NCBI GenBank assembly: GCA_016707445.1
Contig: JADJHR010000013.1
Location: 30,733 to 94,732 of the forward strand
Length of the DNA stretch: 64,000 bases
From: Rubrivivax sp.
Lineage (GTDB): Bacteria > Pseudomonadota > Gammaproteobacteria > Burkholderiales > Burkholderiaceae_C
Reading direction: 5' to 3'
Shown here piece by piece: positions 8,710 to 16,718 of this stretch. A model generated the notes under the pieces. That model was not told the origin of the DNA, ran no database searches, and saw nothing but the letters and a program-made list of their open reading frames with translations. The position numbers and the translations under genes are program-made. The first letter of the stretch is position 1, and every line of letters starts with the position of its first letter.

Positions 8710-9027
8710 ATGAATGCTCGCACCACCCTGGTTGCCCTGGCCACTGCTGTCGCCGCCCTCACTGTTCTGCCCGGTTGCGCCGTCACGCGCGGCCAGGAAA
8801 CGGTCGGCGCCTACGTCGACGACGCCACCATCACGGCTTCGGTCAAGGCCAAGTTTGTCGAGAACCATCAGGTCGATGCGACGTCGATCAAGGTCGAAAC
8901 CCTCAATGGTGAGGTGATGCTGTCGGGCTTCGCGAAGAACATGACCGAGCGTTCATCTGCCGAGACGATCGCGCGCAACACCAAGGGCGTGAGGGGCGTG
9001 AAGAACCAGATCGTCGTGCGCAGCTGA
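8710..9027 (+). CDS. BON-domain lipoprotein, short
   Basis: 105 residues from ATG 8710, with a clear AAGGAG ribosome site at 8695-8700. The signal peptide ends in LPGC (Cys 23). A single BON domain fills the rest (DDATITASVKAKFVENHQVD ... GEVMLSGFAKN ... TKGVRGVKNQIVV). It follows the AI-2E permease by 29 bases and may be co-transcribed. A strong stem-loop at 9187-9216 probably ends the transcript. Confidence 0.85.
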   Translation: MNARTTLVALATAVAALTVLPGCAVTRGQETVGAYVDDATITASVKAKFVENHQVDATSIKVETLNGEVMLSGFAKNMTERSSAETIARNTKGVRGVKNQIVVRS

Positions 9028-9186
9028 GCCAAGCAACACGGGCATCAAACCGACAGCCCATGACCGGACCTTGTTGCCAGGGCAGACACGCCCAGCCGGA
9101 CCGCCCGATGCGTCGCATCGGAGGAAAACGGTGGCAATAAATCCGGCCGGTCGGCGAGCACCTTTCACGCCGTACTGACTGAAACA

Positions 9187-9216
9187 GCAAACGCCTGCCT
9201 TCGGGTAGGCGTTTGC
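9187..9216 (+). terminator. Rho-independent terminator-like stem-loop
   Basis: GCAAACGCCT (9187-9196) pairs perfectly with AGGCGTTTGC (9207-9216) around a small loop containing ttcg, followed by ctttgtc. It lies 160 bases after the BON lipoprotein stop and before the receiver gene. The T-run is short, so efficiency is uncertain. Confidence 0.6.
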
Positions 9217-9311
9217 CTTTGTCGGGCAGGCCCCAGGCCTGGGTATGACATTTCCGACATGACAAGCAGCCCGCCGGCGGCATACGCCTAGCGGCCCAGG
9301 TCCGATAATCC

Positions 9312-9803
9312 ATGAAGCATCTCAACATCCTCGCAACTGCAACCCGTCATGCGGCGGGTGCCACCCTTGTGGGCGCGCTTCAGACCTTGAACTCGGCCAT
9401 GCCCGCACCTCGGAACACCACTCAAGCGCTTCGTTGCTTCGTGGTCGAAGACAGTGCCGTGATTCGTCAAAATCTGGTCGCCACGCTCGAAGAGCTGCTC
9501 GATGTCGAGGTGGTTGGTTCAGCCGAAGACGAACGCGGGGCCATCGACTGGCTGCAGCGCGGCGGCGACTGCAACCTGATGATCATCGACATCTTTCTCA
9601 GGTCGGGCACCGGCCTCGAGGTGCTTCGGCGCGCCCGCATCGAGAGACCCGAAGCCCACCTGGTGGTGCTGACCAACTACGCCACCGCCGACATTCGACG
9701 GCGCTGCGCGCAACTGGGGGCCGACCGTGTGTTCGACAAGTCAGCTGAGCTCGACGAGCTGCTGGCCTACTGTGCCGAGCTGGCCACCTCGGGGCCGCAT
9801 TGA
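9312..9803 (+). CDS. stand-alone response-regulator receiver protein
   Basis: 163 residues with a CheY-like receiver domain from about residue 40 to 160 and no output domain. The acidic pair is in CFVVEDSAVIRQN, the phospho-acceptor Asp in LMIIDIFLRSGTG, the Thr switch in LVVLTNYAT and the Lys in RVFDKSAE. The first ~30 residues are not part of the fold, so ATG 9399 is a possible later start; a GATAAT just before ATG 9312 could be a -10 box. It sits beside a LuxR-type regulator and a histidine kinase and may relay or buffer phosphate within that system. Confidence 0.75.
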   Translation: MKHLNILATATRHAAGATLVGALQTLNSAMPAPRNTTQALRCFVVEDSAVIRQNLVATLEELLDVEVVGSAEDERGAIDWLQRGGDCNLMIIDIFLRSGTGLEVLRRARIERPEAHLVVLTNYATADIRRRCAQLGADRVFDKSAELDELLAYCAELATSGPH

Positions 9804-9832
9804 TGCCATGCACCGGCCTTGCGGTCGAAGCA

Positions 9833-10465
9833 CTACTGGATCAAGCCGTTCTTCAGCGCGTAGTAGGTCAGGTCGCTGTTCGACGACAGGTTCATCTTTT
9901 CCATCACGCGCGTGCGGTAGGTGCTGACGGTCTTCACGCTCAGCGACATGCTGTCGGCCATGTGGCCGATGGTCTCGCCCTTGGCCAATCGCAAAAAGAC
10001 CTGGAACTCACGCTCCGACAGCAGTTCGTGCGGCAGCTTGTCGACATCGCCGCCCAGCGCATCGGCCAGCAGCTCAGCCACTGCCGGAGTGATGTACTTG
10101 CGGCCGCGAAACACCGTGCGGATCGCGTTGACGATTTCCTCGGGGTCGCATTCCTTGTTCAGGTAGCCGCTGGCGCCCTGGCGCAGCAAGGTGGTGGCGT
10201 AATGGGTTTCGGGGTAGCCGCTCAGGATCAGCACCGGCAGCTCGGGCGCGCGCGCCTTGATGGCGGCCAGCGCGTCGACACCGCTCTGGTCGGGCATCGA
10301 GAGGTCCATCACCAGCACGTCGACCTCGCCGCCACGCACCAGGTTGAGCGCTTCGCGCCCGTTTGCGGCTTCACCGGTGACGCGCAGGTCGACGTGTTCG
10401 GAGAAAAACTGCCTCAGGCCGGTGCGAACGATCGCGTGGTCATCGACGATTCCGATCCTGATCAT
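9833..10465 (-). CDS. NarL/LuxR-family response regulator
   Basis: 210 residues. The N-terminal receiver has IVDDH (6-10), the phospho-acceptor Asp54 in VLVMDLSMPD, and K104 in ASGYLNKE. The C-terminal LuxR-type helix-turn-helix runs from about 148 to 205 (LSEREFQVFLRLAKGETIGHMADSMSLSVKTVSTYRTRVMEKM, quoted only for its key LSEREFQV and VKTVSTYR parts). It is transcribed away from the histidine kinase gene, with 45 bases between the starts, so the pair probably shares one promoter region. The target genes are unknown; the surrounding envelope genes are natural candidates. Confidence 0.92.
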   Translation of the reverse strand: MIRIGIVDDHAIVRTGLRQFFSEHVDLRVTGEAANGREALNLVRGGEVDVLVMDLSMPDQSGVDALAAIKARAPELPVLILSGYPETHYATTLLRQGASGYLNKECDPEEIVNAIRTVFRGRKYITPAVAELLADALGGDVDKLPHELLSEREFQVFLRLAKGETIGHMADSMSLSVKTVSTYRTRVMEKMNLSSNSDLTYYALKNGLIQ

Positions 10466-10510
10466 GCGGCGTCCGATTTCCTGCAGCTCGAAGGGCTTGG
10501 AGTTTAGGTC

Positions 10511-11890
10511 ATGCGCCGCCGTCTCGTTGCCTTCAGTGATCGCATTCGCAGCAGTGCGCTGGCCATCCCGGTCGCGGTGGTGGCGGCCGCGATGATGCTG
10601 ATCATCAGCGAGCTGGCCTTTCACGGCGCCAACTCCCAGTTGCGCCAGTTGGTCGACATGGGCAAGGCCCGGGTGCAGTTGTTGAACGTGATGCAGCGAC
10701 TGACCGATGCCGAATCGGGCAGTCGCGGCCATGTGCTGGCCGGTGGCGACGAGTACCTGGTGCCCTACCAGAGCGCGCGTCAGGACGCGCAGGACGGGCT
10801 GGCCCGGCTCGAGGCCCTGTACCAGGTGATCGGTGACGCGCAGGCCGAGGGCCGCCGCCAGCGTGTTGCCGAGCTGGTGAACTCCAAGCTCAGCGAGCTC
10901 GAAGAGGTGCTGCGACTGCACAAGAGTGGCCGCTACGAGGCCGCGCTGGAGATGATCCGCTCGGGCATCGGGCGCGACCTGATGAATCAACTGCGCCAGG
11001 AGATCGGCGACTTGCTCGACGAGCAGAACGCGCGCATCGCCACTGGCCTGGACGGCATGTACCACACCTTGCTGCTCAGCCGACTCGGCGTATCGGCCAT
11101 GACCGCGATCAGCCTGCTGGTGCTGGTGATGTTTGTCCGCCAGGGCCGACTGCTCGACGCCATTTTGCTGGAGCGCCAGGCTTCGGTGCAGGCCGAACGC
11201 GACCGGCTGGAGCAGGAGGTGCTGCAACGCACCGACGAGCTGACCGAACTGGCGCGCCACCTGCAGACCGCGCGCGAGGACGAGCGCGCACGCTTGGCGC
11301 GCGACCTGCACGATGAGCTGGGTGCGCTGCTGACGGCGGCCAAGCTTGACGTGGCGCGCATGCGCCCCAAGTTGCAGCAGTCAGCACCCGAGCTGCTGCC
11401 GCGCCTGACGCACCTGACCGAATTCTTGAACAGCGGCATCGCGCTCAAGCGCCGCATCATCGAGGACCTGCGTCCTTCGACGCTGAGCAGCCTGGGCCTG
11501 TGCCCGGCACTCGAGATCCTGTGCACCGAGTTCGCCGAAGGTTCGGGGCTGGTGGTCGAGGTCGATCTGCAGCCGGTGCGGCTGGAGCCGGGCGCCGAGC
11601 TGACCGTGTTCCGCCTGGTGCAGGAGGCGCTGACGAACATCACCAAGTACGCGCAGGCCAGCCGGGTGCACGTGCGCCTGAAGGTCGACGACGACCAGGC
11701 TTGGATCAGCGTCACCGACGATGGCGTCGGTTTCGATCCGCACCAGATCGTGCGCTCCAGCCATGGCCTGCTGGGCATGCGCTATCGCGTCGAGTCGGTT
11801 CTCGGCCAGCTGCGGCTGGACACCGCACCGGGGCGCGGCACGACGATCAGCGCCCACCTGCCGCAGCGCGGCGCACCAGCGTCAGCGTAG
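10511..11890 (+). CDS. NarX-type sensor histidine kinase with CHASE3-like sensor
   Basis: 459 residues. TM1 is at about 17-35 and TM2 at about 191-209, enclosing a periplasmic CHASE3-like helical domain (LTDAESGSRGHVLAGGDEYL). A coiled coil follows (about 218-255), then HisKA_3 with the phosphorylated His267 (ARDLHDELGALL), and a HATPase_c domain (VQEALTNITKYAQA, DDGVGFDP, GLLGMRYRVE). This architecture pairs with LuxR-type regulators, here the divergent neighbour. The signal is unknown. Confidence 0.9.
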   Translation: MRRRLVAFSDRIRSSALAIPVAVVAAAMMLIISELAFHGANSQLRQLVDMGKARVQLLNVMQRLTDAESGSRGHVLAGGDEYLVPYQSARQDAQDGLARLEALYQVIGDAQAEGRRQRVAELVNSKLSELEEVLRLHKSGRYEAALEMIRSGIGRDLMNQLRQEIGDLLDEQNARIATGLDGMYHTLLLSRLGVSAMTAISLLVLVMFVRQGRLLDAILLERQASVQAERDRLEQEVLQRTDELTELARHLQTAREDERARLARDLHDELGALLTAAKLDVARMRPKLQQSAPELLPRLTHLTEFLNSGIALKRRIIEDLRPSTLSSLGLCPALEILCTEFAEGSGLVVEVDLQPVRLEPGAELTVFRLVQEALTNITKYAQASRVHVRLKVDDDQAWISVTDDGVGFDPHQIVRSSHGLLGMRYRVESVLGQLRLDTAPGRGTTISAHLPQRGAPASA

Positions 11891-12017
11891 GCCCCGTCCT
11901 ACGCCAAGGCCCTCGCTGCGCCGACAGTGTCAGGCGGTGTCCGCCGCTCGCAAAGCACTGGCCTGGTTTCTAAAGTGGACCCATCGCAGCTTCATTGGTT
12001 GCGACACACCAGAGTCC

Positions 12018-12034
12018 CGGGGGCAAGACCCCCG
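12018..12034 (+). promoter_or_regulatory. GC-only hairpin just upstream of a ribosome site
   Basis: CGGGGG (12018-12023) pairs with CCCCCG (12029-12034) around a CAAGA loop, ending 6 bases before the AGGAG at 12041-12045 of the DUF1328 gene. It could tune translation or protect the transcript end. The function is speculative. Confidence 0.3.
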
Positions 12035-12051
12035 CACACCAGGAGCCCACC

Positions 12052-12216
12052 ATGCTGCACTACGCCGTCGTCTTCTTCGTCATTGCCCTGATCGCCGCGC
12101 TGTTTGGCTTCGGTGGCATCGCCGCCGGTGCCGCCGGCATTGCCAAGATCCTGTTCTTCGTGTTCGTGATACTCGCCATCGCGACCTTCCTGTTCGGCCT
12201 GATCCGCAAGGGCTAG
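12052..12216 (+). CDS. DUF1328 small membrane protein
   Basis: 54 residues starting at ATG 12052 with AGGAG at 12041-12045. Two hydrophobic helices (HYAVVFFVIALIAALFGF and ILFFVFVILAIATFLFGL) are linked by a Gly/Ala-rich turn and the protein ends in IRKG, the pattern of the DUF1328/YtjA family. These small inner-membrane proteins are widespread in proteobacteria and often near stress genes; no biochemical role is established. A GC-rich hairpin lies just upstream. Confidence 0.85.
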   Translation: MLHYAVVFFVIALIAALFGFGGIAAGAAGIAKILFFVFVILAIATFLFGLIRKG

Positions 12217-12284
12217 CACGGCCTGAAAGCCCACTCGACCTTGCATGCGCCGTGAAAGCGGCCACCCCCGACAAAAGGCAAACC

Positions 12285-12758
12285 ATGAACTTCAATCGAT
12301 CGCCACGCCATCTGACCCTGATCGCCGCGGCCACTGCCGCCTTGCTGCTGTCGGCCTGCGGGCGTGATGACAACCAGACCGTCGGCCAGAAGATCGACGG
12401 CGCCATCGCCACCACCGAGCGCAACGTCGAACAGGCGCGCACTGATGCCAGCCAGAAGATGGCCGAGGCCAAGGACACGGCCGAGCGCGCCACCGACAAG
12501 GTGGCGGAGAAGGTCGACAGGGTGGTCGACGCGGTCGGCAACACCGTGGCCGACGCCGCATTGACCGCCAGCGTCAACGCCGAACTGGCCAAGGACTCGA
12601 AGCTGAGTGCCATGCGCATCGACGTCGACACCACCAACGGCCGGGTACTGTTGCAGGGCAAGGCGCCCGACGCTGCGTCTCGTGACCGCGCCACGCGGCT
12701 GGCTGAAGGCGTCAAAGGCGTGAATCACGTCGAGAACCGCATGCAGATCGGCGGCTGA
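12285..12758 (+). CDS. BON-domain lipoprotein with helical spacer
   Basis: 157 residues from ATG 12285. The lipobox is LLSAC with Cys at about 25. Next comes NQTVGQKIDGAIATTER, then a charged Ala-rich helix (about 45-85, repeating AxDxAxx), and a BON domain to the end (AALTASVNAELAKDS ... GRVLLQGKAPD ... VKGVNHVENRM). It is a longer paralogue of the lipoprotein at 6157-6561; the spacer helix is about 25 residues longer. Probably anchored in the outer membrane facing the periplasm. Confidence 0.87.
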   Translation: MNFNRSPRHLTLIAAATAALLLSACGRDDNQTVGQKIDGAIATTERNVEQARTDASQKMAEAKDTAERATDKVAEKVDRVVDAVGNTVADAALTASVNAELAKDSKLSAMRIDVDTTNGRVLLQGKAPDAASRDRATRLAEGVKGVNHVENRMQIGG

Positions 12759-12787
12759 GCAAACCCGCAACCGCATCGGTGACGGTC

Positions 12788-12940
12788 ATGAAGCATCTGT
12801 CGTCTGCGCTGTACCTGCTGACCGCCCTGGGTGCGCTGGCCTGCGCTGCGATGCAGCCCGAGCATCGACTGGCTGTCGATCTCGGTGTGGTCGTCGCCAT
12901 CGCCCCCGTCGTTACCCCCTTTCACCAGGAACATCCATGA
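12788..12940 (+). CDS. possible small hydrophobic peptide, translationally coupled to the next gene
   Basis: A 50-codon frame from ATG 12788 to TGA 12940. Residues 2-21 are hydrophobic (KHLSSALYLLTALGALACAA) and could form a signal or membrane helix, with a second hydrophobic stretch near the end. Its stop overlaps the start of the DUF4398 gene as ATGA (12937-12940). No good ribosome site is visible before it, and I do not recognise a family. It may be a leader peptide for the following gene or a chance frame. Confidence 0.35.
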   Translation: MKHLSSALYLLTALGALACAAMQPEHRLAVDLGVVVAIAPVVTPFHQEHP

Positions 12941-13320
12941 AATCCATTTTCCTATCCACTTCCATCCGCCGGCGGCTGGCCGGTGCCACGCTTGGCCTCG
13001 TCGCCTTGACGCTGGCCGCCTGTGCCGGTGTGCCCGAACCGCGTGAACAGATGGCGGTCAGCCGGGCCGCGGTTGAGCGTGCCAGCGGCCCCGCCGCTGC
13101 CGAAGCGCCGGTCGAGCTGGCGGCTGCACGCGACAAGATCGCCCGTGCCACTGCAGCGCTGGCAAAGAAGGATTACGTGCAGGCTCGCCAGCTGGCCGAG
13201 CAGGCCGAGGCCGATGCCGTGCTGGCCGAGGCGCGCGCGCGTGCCCGACGCTCTGACCAGGCACTGACCGAGGTGCGCGAAAGCCTGCGCGCGCTGCGTG
13301 CCGAACTCAATCGACCCTGA
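12937..13320 (+). CDS. DUF4398 lipoprotein
   Basis: 127 residues from ATG 12937, preceded by CAGGAA. The signal peptide ends in TLAAC (Cys about 29). The mature part is an Ala/Glu/Arg-rich helical protein (AVSRAAVERA ... ARDKIARATAALAKKDYVQARQLAEQAEADA), the DUF4398 pattern with TPR-like helices. It is probably a periplasmic outer-membrane-anchored protein. It precedes an OmpA-type lipoprotein with a related helical region by 30 bases, so the two likely form one operon and may interact. Confidence 0.85.
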   Translation: MKSIFLSTSIRRRLAGATLGLVALTLAACAGVPEPREQMAVSRAAVERASGPAAAEAPVELAAARDKIARATAALAKKDYVQARQLAEQAEADAVLAEARARARRSDQALTEVRESLRALRAELNRP

Positions 13321-13350
13321 TCTCCCGCCCTCGCAGCGAAAGGAACAACC

Positions 13351-14325
13351 ATGAAATCCATCCTCACCCTCGGCCCGATCGCGGCCGCCGTGCTGCTTGC
13401 GGCTTGTGCCAGCCAGCAGCCCCCGCCGCCTGAACTGCTGCAGGCGCGGTCGGCCGTGCAGACTGCCGGCGCCAACCCGCAGGTGCTGGCGAACGCACCG
13501 CTGGAGCTGAAGAAGGCCACCGATACCCTGGACCGTGCGAATGCGCTGAATGCCAAGGGTGAAAGCCTGGCTGAAGTCGCGAGCGCCGCCTACGTCGCGC
13601 GCCGCCAGGCCGAGACGGCCATGGCCGTTGCCGAGGCCAAGCAGAGCGCGGCCACCATCCAGTCGGCAGAAGCCGAGCGTGAGAGGGCGCGTGCCGATGC
13701 GCGCGCTGCCGACGCGCGCCGTGCCCAGGCGCAGGCGGCCAACGCCCGTGCCGACGCCAGTGGCGCGCGGGCTCAGGCCCTCTCGGCGCAGCAGCAGGCC
13801 GAGGCGGCGCGGGCGCAAGCCGACGCCTCGGAGGCGCGTGCCAAGGCGGCGCGCGATGAGGCTGCGAACGCTCAGGCCAGCGCCAGTGCGGCGCAACTGC
13901 AGGCCGCAGCGCTGCAGGCGCAACTCACCGAACTGCAGGCCAAACAGACCGACCGTGGCATGTTGGTGACGCTGGGCGACGTGCTGTTCGAGTTTGGCCG
14001 CGCCGACATCAAACCCGGATCGCAGGGTGCCTTGCGCAAGCTGGCCGACTACCTGCAGCAGCACACGGACAGGCGCGTGCTGATCGAGGGTTACACCGAC
14101 AGCGTGGGCAGCGATGCGGCCAACCTGACGCTGTCTCAGCGTCGCGCCGATTCGGTCGCCGCTGCGCTGGGGGCGATGGGCGTAGCCACATCACGCATCA
14201 GCACACGCGGCTACGGCGAAAGCTATCCGGTGGCCGACAACGGCACCGAAACCAACCGTGCGTTGAACCGTCGTGTCGAGGTCTACATCTCCGACAACGA
14301 CCAGCCGGTGCGCTCCCGCGGCTGA
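13351..14325 (+). CDS. OmpA-family lipoprotein with DUF4398-like coiled coil
   Basis: 324 residues. The lipobox is LLAAC (Cys about 19). Residues 30-100 resemble DUF4398; about 100-200 is a very Ala-rich coiled coil. The OmpA C-terminal domain runs from about 205 to 318 (LGDVLFEFGRADIKPGSQGALRKLADYL ... IEGYTDSVGSD ... LSQRRADSVAAAL ... GYGESYPVADN ... NRRVEVYI; individual key parts only). The domain binds peptidoglycan, so the protein should tie the outer membrane to the wall across a helical spacer. It is downstream of the DUF4398 gene and upstream of a BON protein. Confidence 0.92.
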   Translation: MKSILTLGPIAAAVLLAACASQQPPPPELLQARSAVQTAGANPQVLANAPLELKKATDTLDRANALNAKGESLAEVASAAYVARRQAETAMAVAEAKQSAATIQSAEAERERARADARAADARRAQAQAANARADASGARAQALSAQQQAEAARAQADASEARAKAARDEAANAQASASAAQLQAAALQAQLTELQAKQTDRGMLVTLGDVLFEFGRADIKPGSQGALRKLADYLQQHTDRRVLIEGYTDSVGSDAANLTLSQRRADSVAAALGAMGVATSRISTRGYGESYPVADNGTETNRALNRRVEVYISDNDQPVRSRG

Positions 14326-14385
14326 ATCACACTGCCGGTTCCGCCCGGCGCCTGAAGCCGACCCCGACCAGCCAGGAGACCTGCC

Positions 14386-14931
14386 ATGAACACCGCTCAC
14401 TCCCCAGACGACCGAGATCGTGTGCACCAGACCACCGAGGCCGAGGTCGTCGGCCTGCGCAACGTGGGCTATCTGCCCCGCCGTCGCCGTTGGCCCGGTG
14501 TGCTGGCCGCAGCGGTGATCGGTGCCGGCGTGGCCGCGGCGGCGGTGTCCAGCTACTACGACAGCCGCAGCATCGGCCAGCGCATCGACGCGTCGCTGGG
14601 CGCGGTCGAACGTGGCGTCGACGCGCATGTGGCCAAGCTCGAGGCCGGTGTTTCAGTGGTGGCCAGCCAAGGGGGGCGAACCGGCGAACGGGTGGTTGCC
14701 ACGCTGACCGATGCCGGCATCACGGCCAGCGTCAAGACCGCGCTGGCGGCCGACCCCGCGCTGAGCGCGCTGCAGATCAACGTCGACACCCACGACGGCG
14801 TGGTGACGCTGTCTGGCCCGGCGCCCGATGAAAAGGCGCGCGATCGTGCTGCCGTGCTGGCCGCGGCACCCGACGGCGTGCACCAGGTGGACAACCGGCT
14901 GGTCGTGCTGGCACCGGTCAGCCGTCTCTGA
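14386..14931 (+). CDS. membrane-anchored BON-domain protein
   Basis: 181 residues. A cytoplasmic Arg-rich N-terminus (PRRRRWP) precedes one membrane helix at about 37-56 (VLAAAVIGAGVAAAAVSSYY). Then come SRSIGQRIDASLGAVERGVD, a helical spacer, and a BON domain from about 105 to 178 (AGITASVKTALAADP ... GVVTLSGPAPD ... GVHQVDNRLVV). The pre-BON segment GQRID...ER matches the TVGQKID...ER motif of the two lipoproteins nearby, although this protein is held by a transmembrane helix instead of a lipid. Confidence 0.83.
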   Translation: MNTAHSPDDRDRVHQTTEAEVVGLRNVGYLPRRRRWPGVLAAAVIGAGVAAAAVSSYYDSRSIGQRIDASLGAVERGVDAHVAKLEAGVSVVASQGGRTGERVVATLTDAGITASVKTALAADPALSALQINVDTHDGVVTLSGPAPDEKARDRAAVLAAAPDGVHQVDNRLVVLAPVSRL

Positions 14932-15055
14932 CCGGTCGTGGCATTCGGCTGCCGGGCCTCGGGCCGGGTGGCCGCCGACACCGGCTTTGGGGTCGGTGAT
15001 GGCGAGATGGCATGCTCGGGGTTGACTTGGCTCCTGCTTTCCCGCCGTCACTGAC

Positions 15056-16717
15056 ATGCATTCTTTCGTCTGCACCTGCTGCACGCGCAATGTGTTCTTC
15101 GAGAACGACCAGTGCGGCCAGTGTGGCTCGCTGCTCGGCTACGTGCCGGCTGAAGGGCGCCTGGTGGCTTTCGTGCAGCCCGTCGCCGGTGGCGACGTCT
15201 GGTGGCGGCGGGCCGGCGACGACGGGCCGGCGCTGCGCCCTTGTCGCAACCGCATCGAGCACGCGGTCTGCAACTGGATGATCGACGCCGGCGACGGCCA
15301 GCCGCTGTGCCGCAGCTGTCGCCTGAACCTGACCATACCCGACCTCGGCGTGCCTGGCCATGTCGAGCGTTGGGCCGATGTCGAGCAGGCGAAACGACGG
15401 CTGATGTTCAAGCTGCTTCAGCTCGGCCTGGACGTGCAGCCGCGCATCGACGACAACGACAACTTGGGGCTGGGCGTGCGAATCCTGGCACCGCAGGCCG
15501 CGGGCGAGGCGGTGCTGACCGGACATGCCCAGGGCGTGATCACGATCAACCTGCAAGAGGCCGACGACGTGCACCGCGAGGCCACGCGCGTGGCCTTTGG
15601 TGAACCCTGGCGCACCCTGCTCGGCCATCTGCGGCATGAGGCCTCGCACTACTTGCAGCACCGCTGGATCGCCGGCCATGGCCCGGCACTGGACTTGTGG
15701 CGTCAGACCTTTGGTGACGAACGGCAGGACTATGCCCAGGCGCAAGGGCGTTACCACGCCCAGGGCCCGACACCCGGCTGGCCCGAGCACTTCATCACCG
15801 CCTATGCCAGCGTGCATCCGCATGAAGACTGGGCCGAAACCTGTGCGCACCTTCTGCTGGTGGCCGACGCCCTGGAAACCGCCGCCAGCTGGGGCTTGAG
15901 CCTGGCCAGCCGCGTGGCCAGAACGCAGCCAGGCATCGACGTGCTCGACCCAAAGCTCACGCGCGAACTGGTGCTGACCCATTGGTTGCCAATCGCGCAG
16001 TTTCTCAACGCGATGAACCGCAGCCTGGGGCTGAAGGACAGCTATCCCTTCCTGATGCCCGGCGCAGTGGTGCACAAGATGGCGGTGGCCGCGCAGTTGC
16101 TGCAGATGGTGACGCAGCCGACCGCGGCGCCGCTGCTTTGTGATCAGCCGCTGGCCGAATTGCAGCCGTTGCTGGCGCGCCGCTCGGTCGGCCCGCGCGG
16201 CTTGCGACCGCCGGGCCCCACACCCGAACAATGGCAGCAGGCGGCCGAGCTCGCGCTGCGGGCGCCCGACCATCAGGGCCTGCGTCCGTTTCGCTTCGTG
16301 CATGTGGGCGCTGACGAGCGGGCGGCACTGGGCGAGCTGTTCGCACAAGCGGCCCGCGACCAAGGCCGCGACGAAGACGGCGTGGCGCTGGCGCGTGAGC
16401 GTGCGGCCAGCGGGCCCGGCCTGTTGGCGGTGCTGGCGCGCATCCGCGACGATCTGCCCGAGGTGCCGGCGCACGAACAATGGCTCTGCGTCGGCGCCGC
16501 GGTGATGAACCTGCTCAATGCGCTGCACCTGATGGGCTATGGCGCCAAGGTTCTGGGCGGCGGTGCGGCGCGTGCCGAGGTGGTGCGGCGGGCCTTCTGC
16601 CAGTCCGGCGAGCAACTGGCCTGCTGGGTGGTTGCAGGGTCGGTCGACGGTGATGCGGGCCTGTCAGATCGTGAACGGCCGGCCGGTCTGATCAGCGACT
16701 GGCAGCCCCCGCTGTAG
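15056..16717 (+). CDS. zinc-ribbon metallopeptidase fused to a nitroreductase-like domain
   Basis: 553 residues in one frame. Residues 1-90 carry paired cysteines of a zinc ribbon (CTCC, CGQCG, then CRSC at 85-88). About 100-350 is the putative zinc peptidase domain of the same family (DUF2248/Peptidase_Mx type) with HLRHEASHYLQHR, giving HEASH at 194-198 and a downstream HPHEDWAETCAHLL that can supply further ligands. This family normally ends near 350-370. Here a nitroreductase-like domain follows from about 363 (LLARRSVGPRGLRPPGPT ... LRAPDHQGLRPFRFVHV ... NLLNALHLMGYGAKVLGG), similar to YdjA-type FMN enzymes. The fusion is unusual; neither domain's substrate is known. Confidence 0.8.
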   Translation: MHSFVCTCCTRNVFFENDQCGQCGSLLGYVPAEGRLVAFVQPVAGGDVWWRRAGDDGPALRPCRNRIEHAVCNWMIDAGDGQPLCRSCRLNLTIPDLGVPGHVERWADVEQAKRRLMFKLLQLGLDVQPRIDDNDNLGLGVRILAPQAAGEAVLTGHAQGVITINLQEADDVHREATRVAFGEPWRTLLGHLRHEASHYLQHRWIAGHGPALDLWRQTFGDERQDYAQAQGRYHAQGPTPGWPEHFITAYASVHPHEDWAETCAHLLLVADALETAASWGLSLASRVARTQPGIDVLDPKLTRELVLTHWLPIAQFLNAMNRSLGLKDSYPFLMPGAVVHKMAVAAQLLQMVTQPTAAPLLCDQPLAELQPLLARRSVGPRGLRPPGPTPEQWQQAAELALRAPDHQGLRPFRFVHVGADERAALGELFAQAARDQGRDEDGVALARERAASGPGLLAVLARIRDDLPEVPAHEQWLCVGAAVMNLLNALHLMGYGAKVLGGGAARAEVVRRAFCQSGEQLACWVVAGSVDGDAGLSDRERPAGLISDWQPPL

Positions 16718-16718
16718 C

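Noticed and set aside
13680..13930. Repetitive gcg/gcc-rich tract as a tandem repeat
   Set aside because: It encodes the Ala-rich coiled coil of the OmpA lipoprotein and shows no fixed repeat unit.
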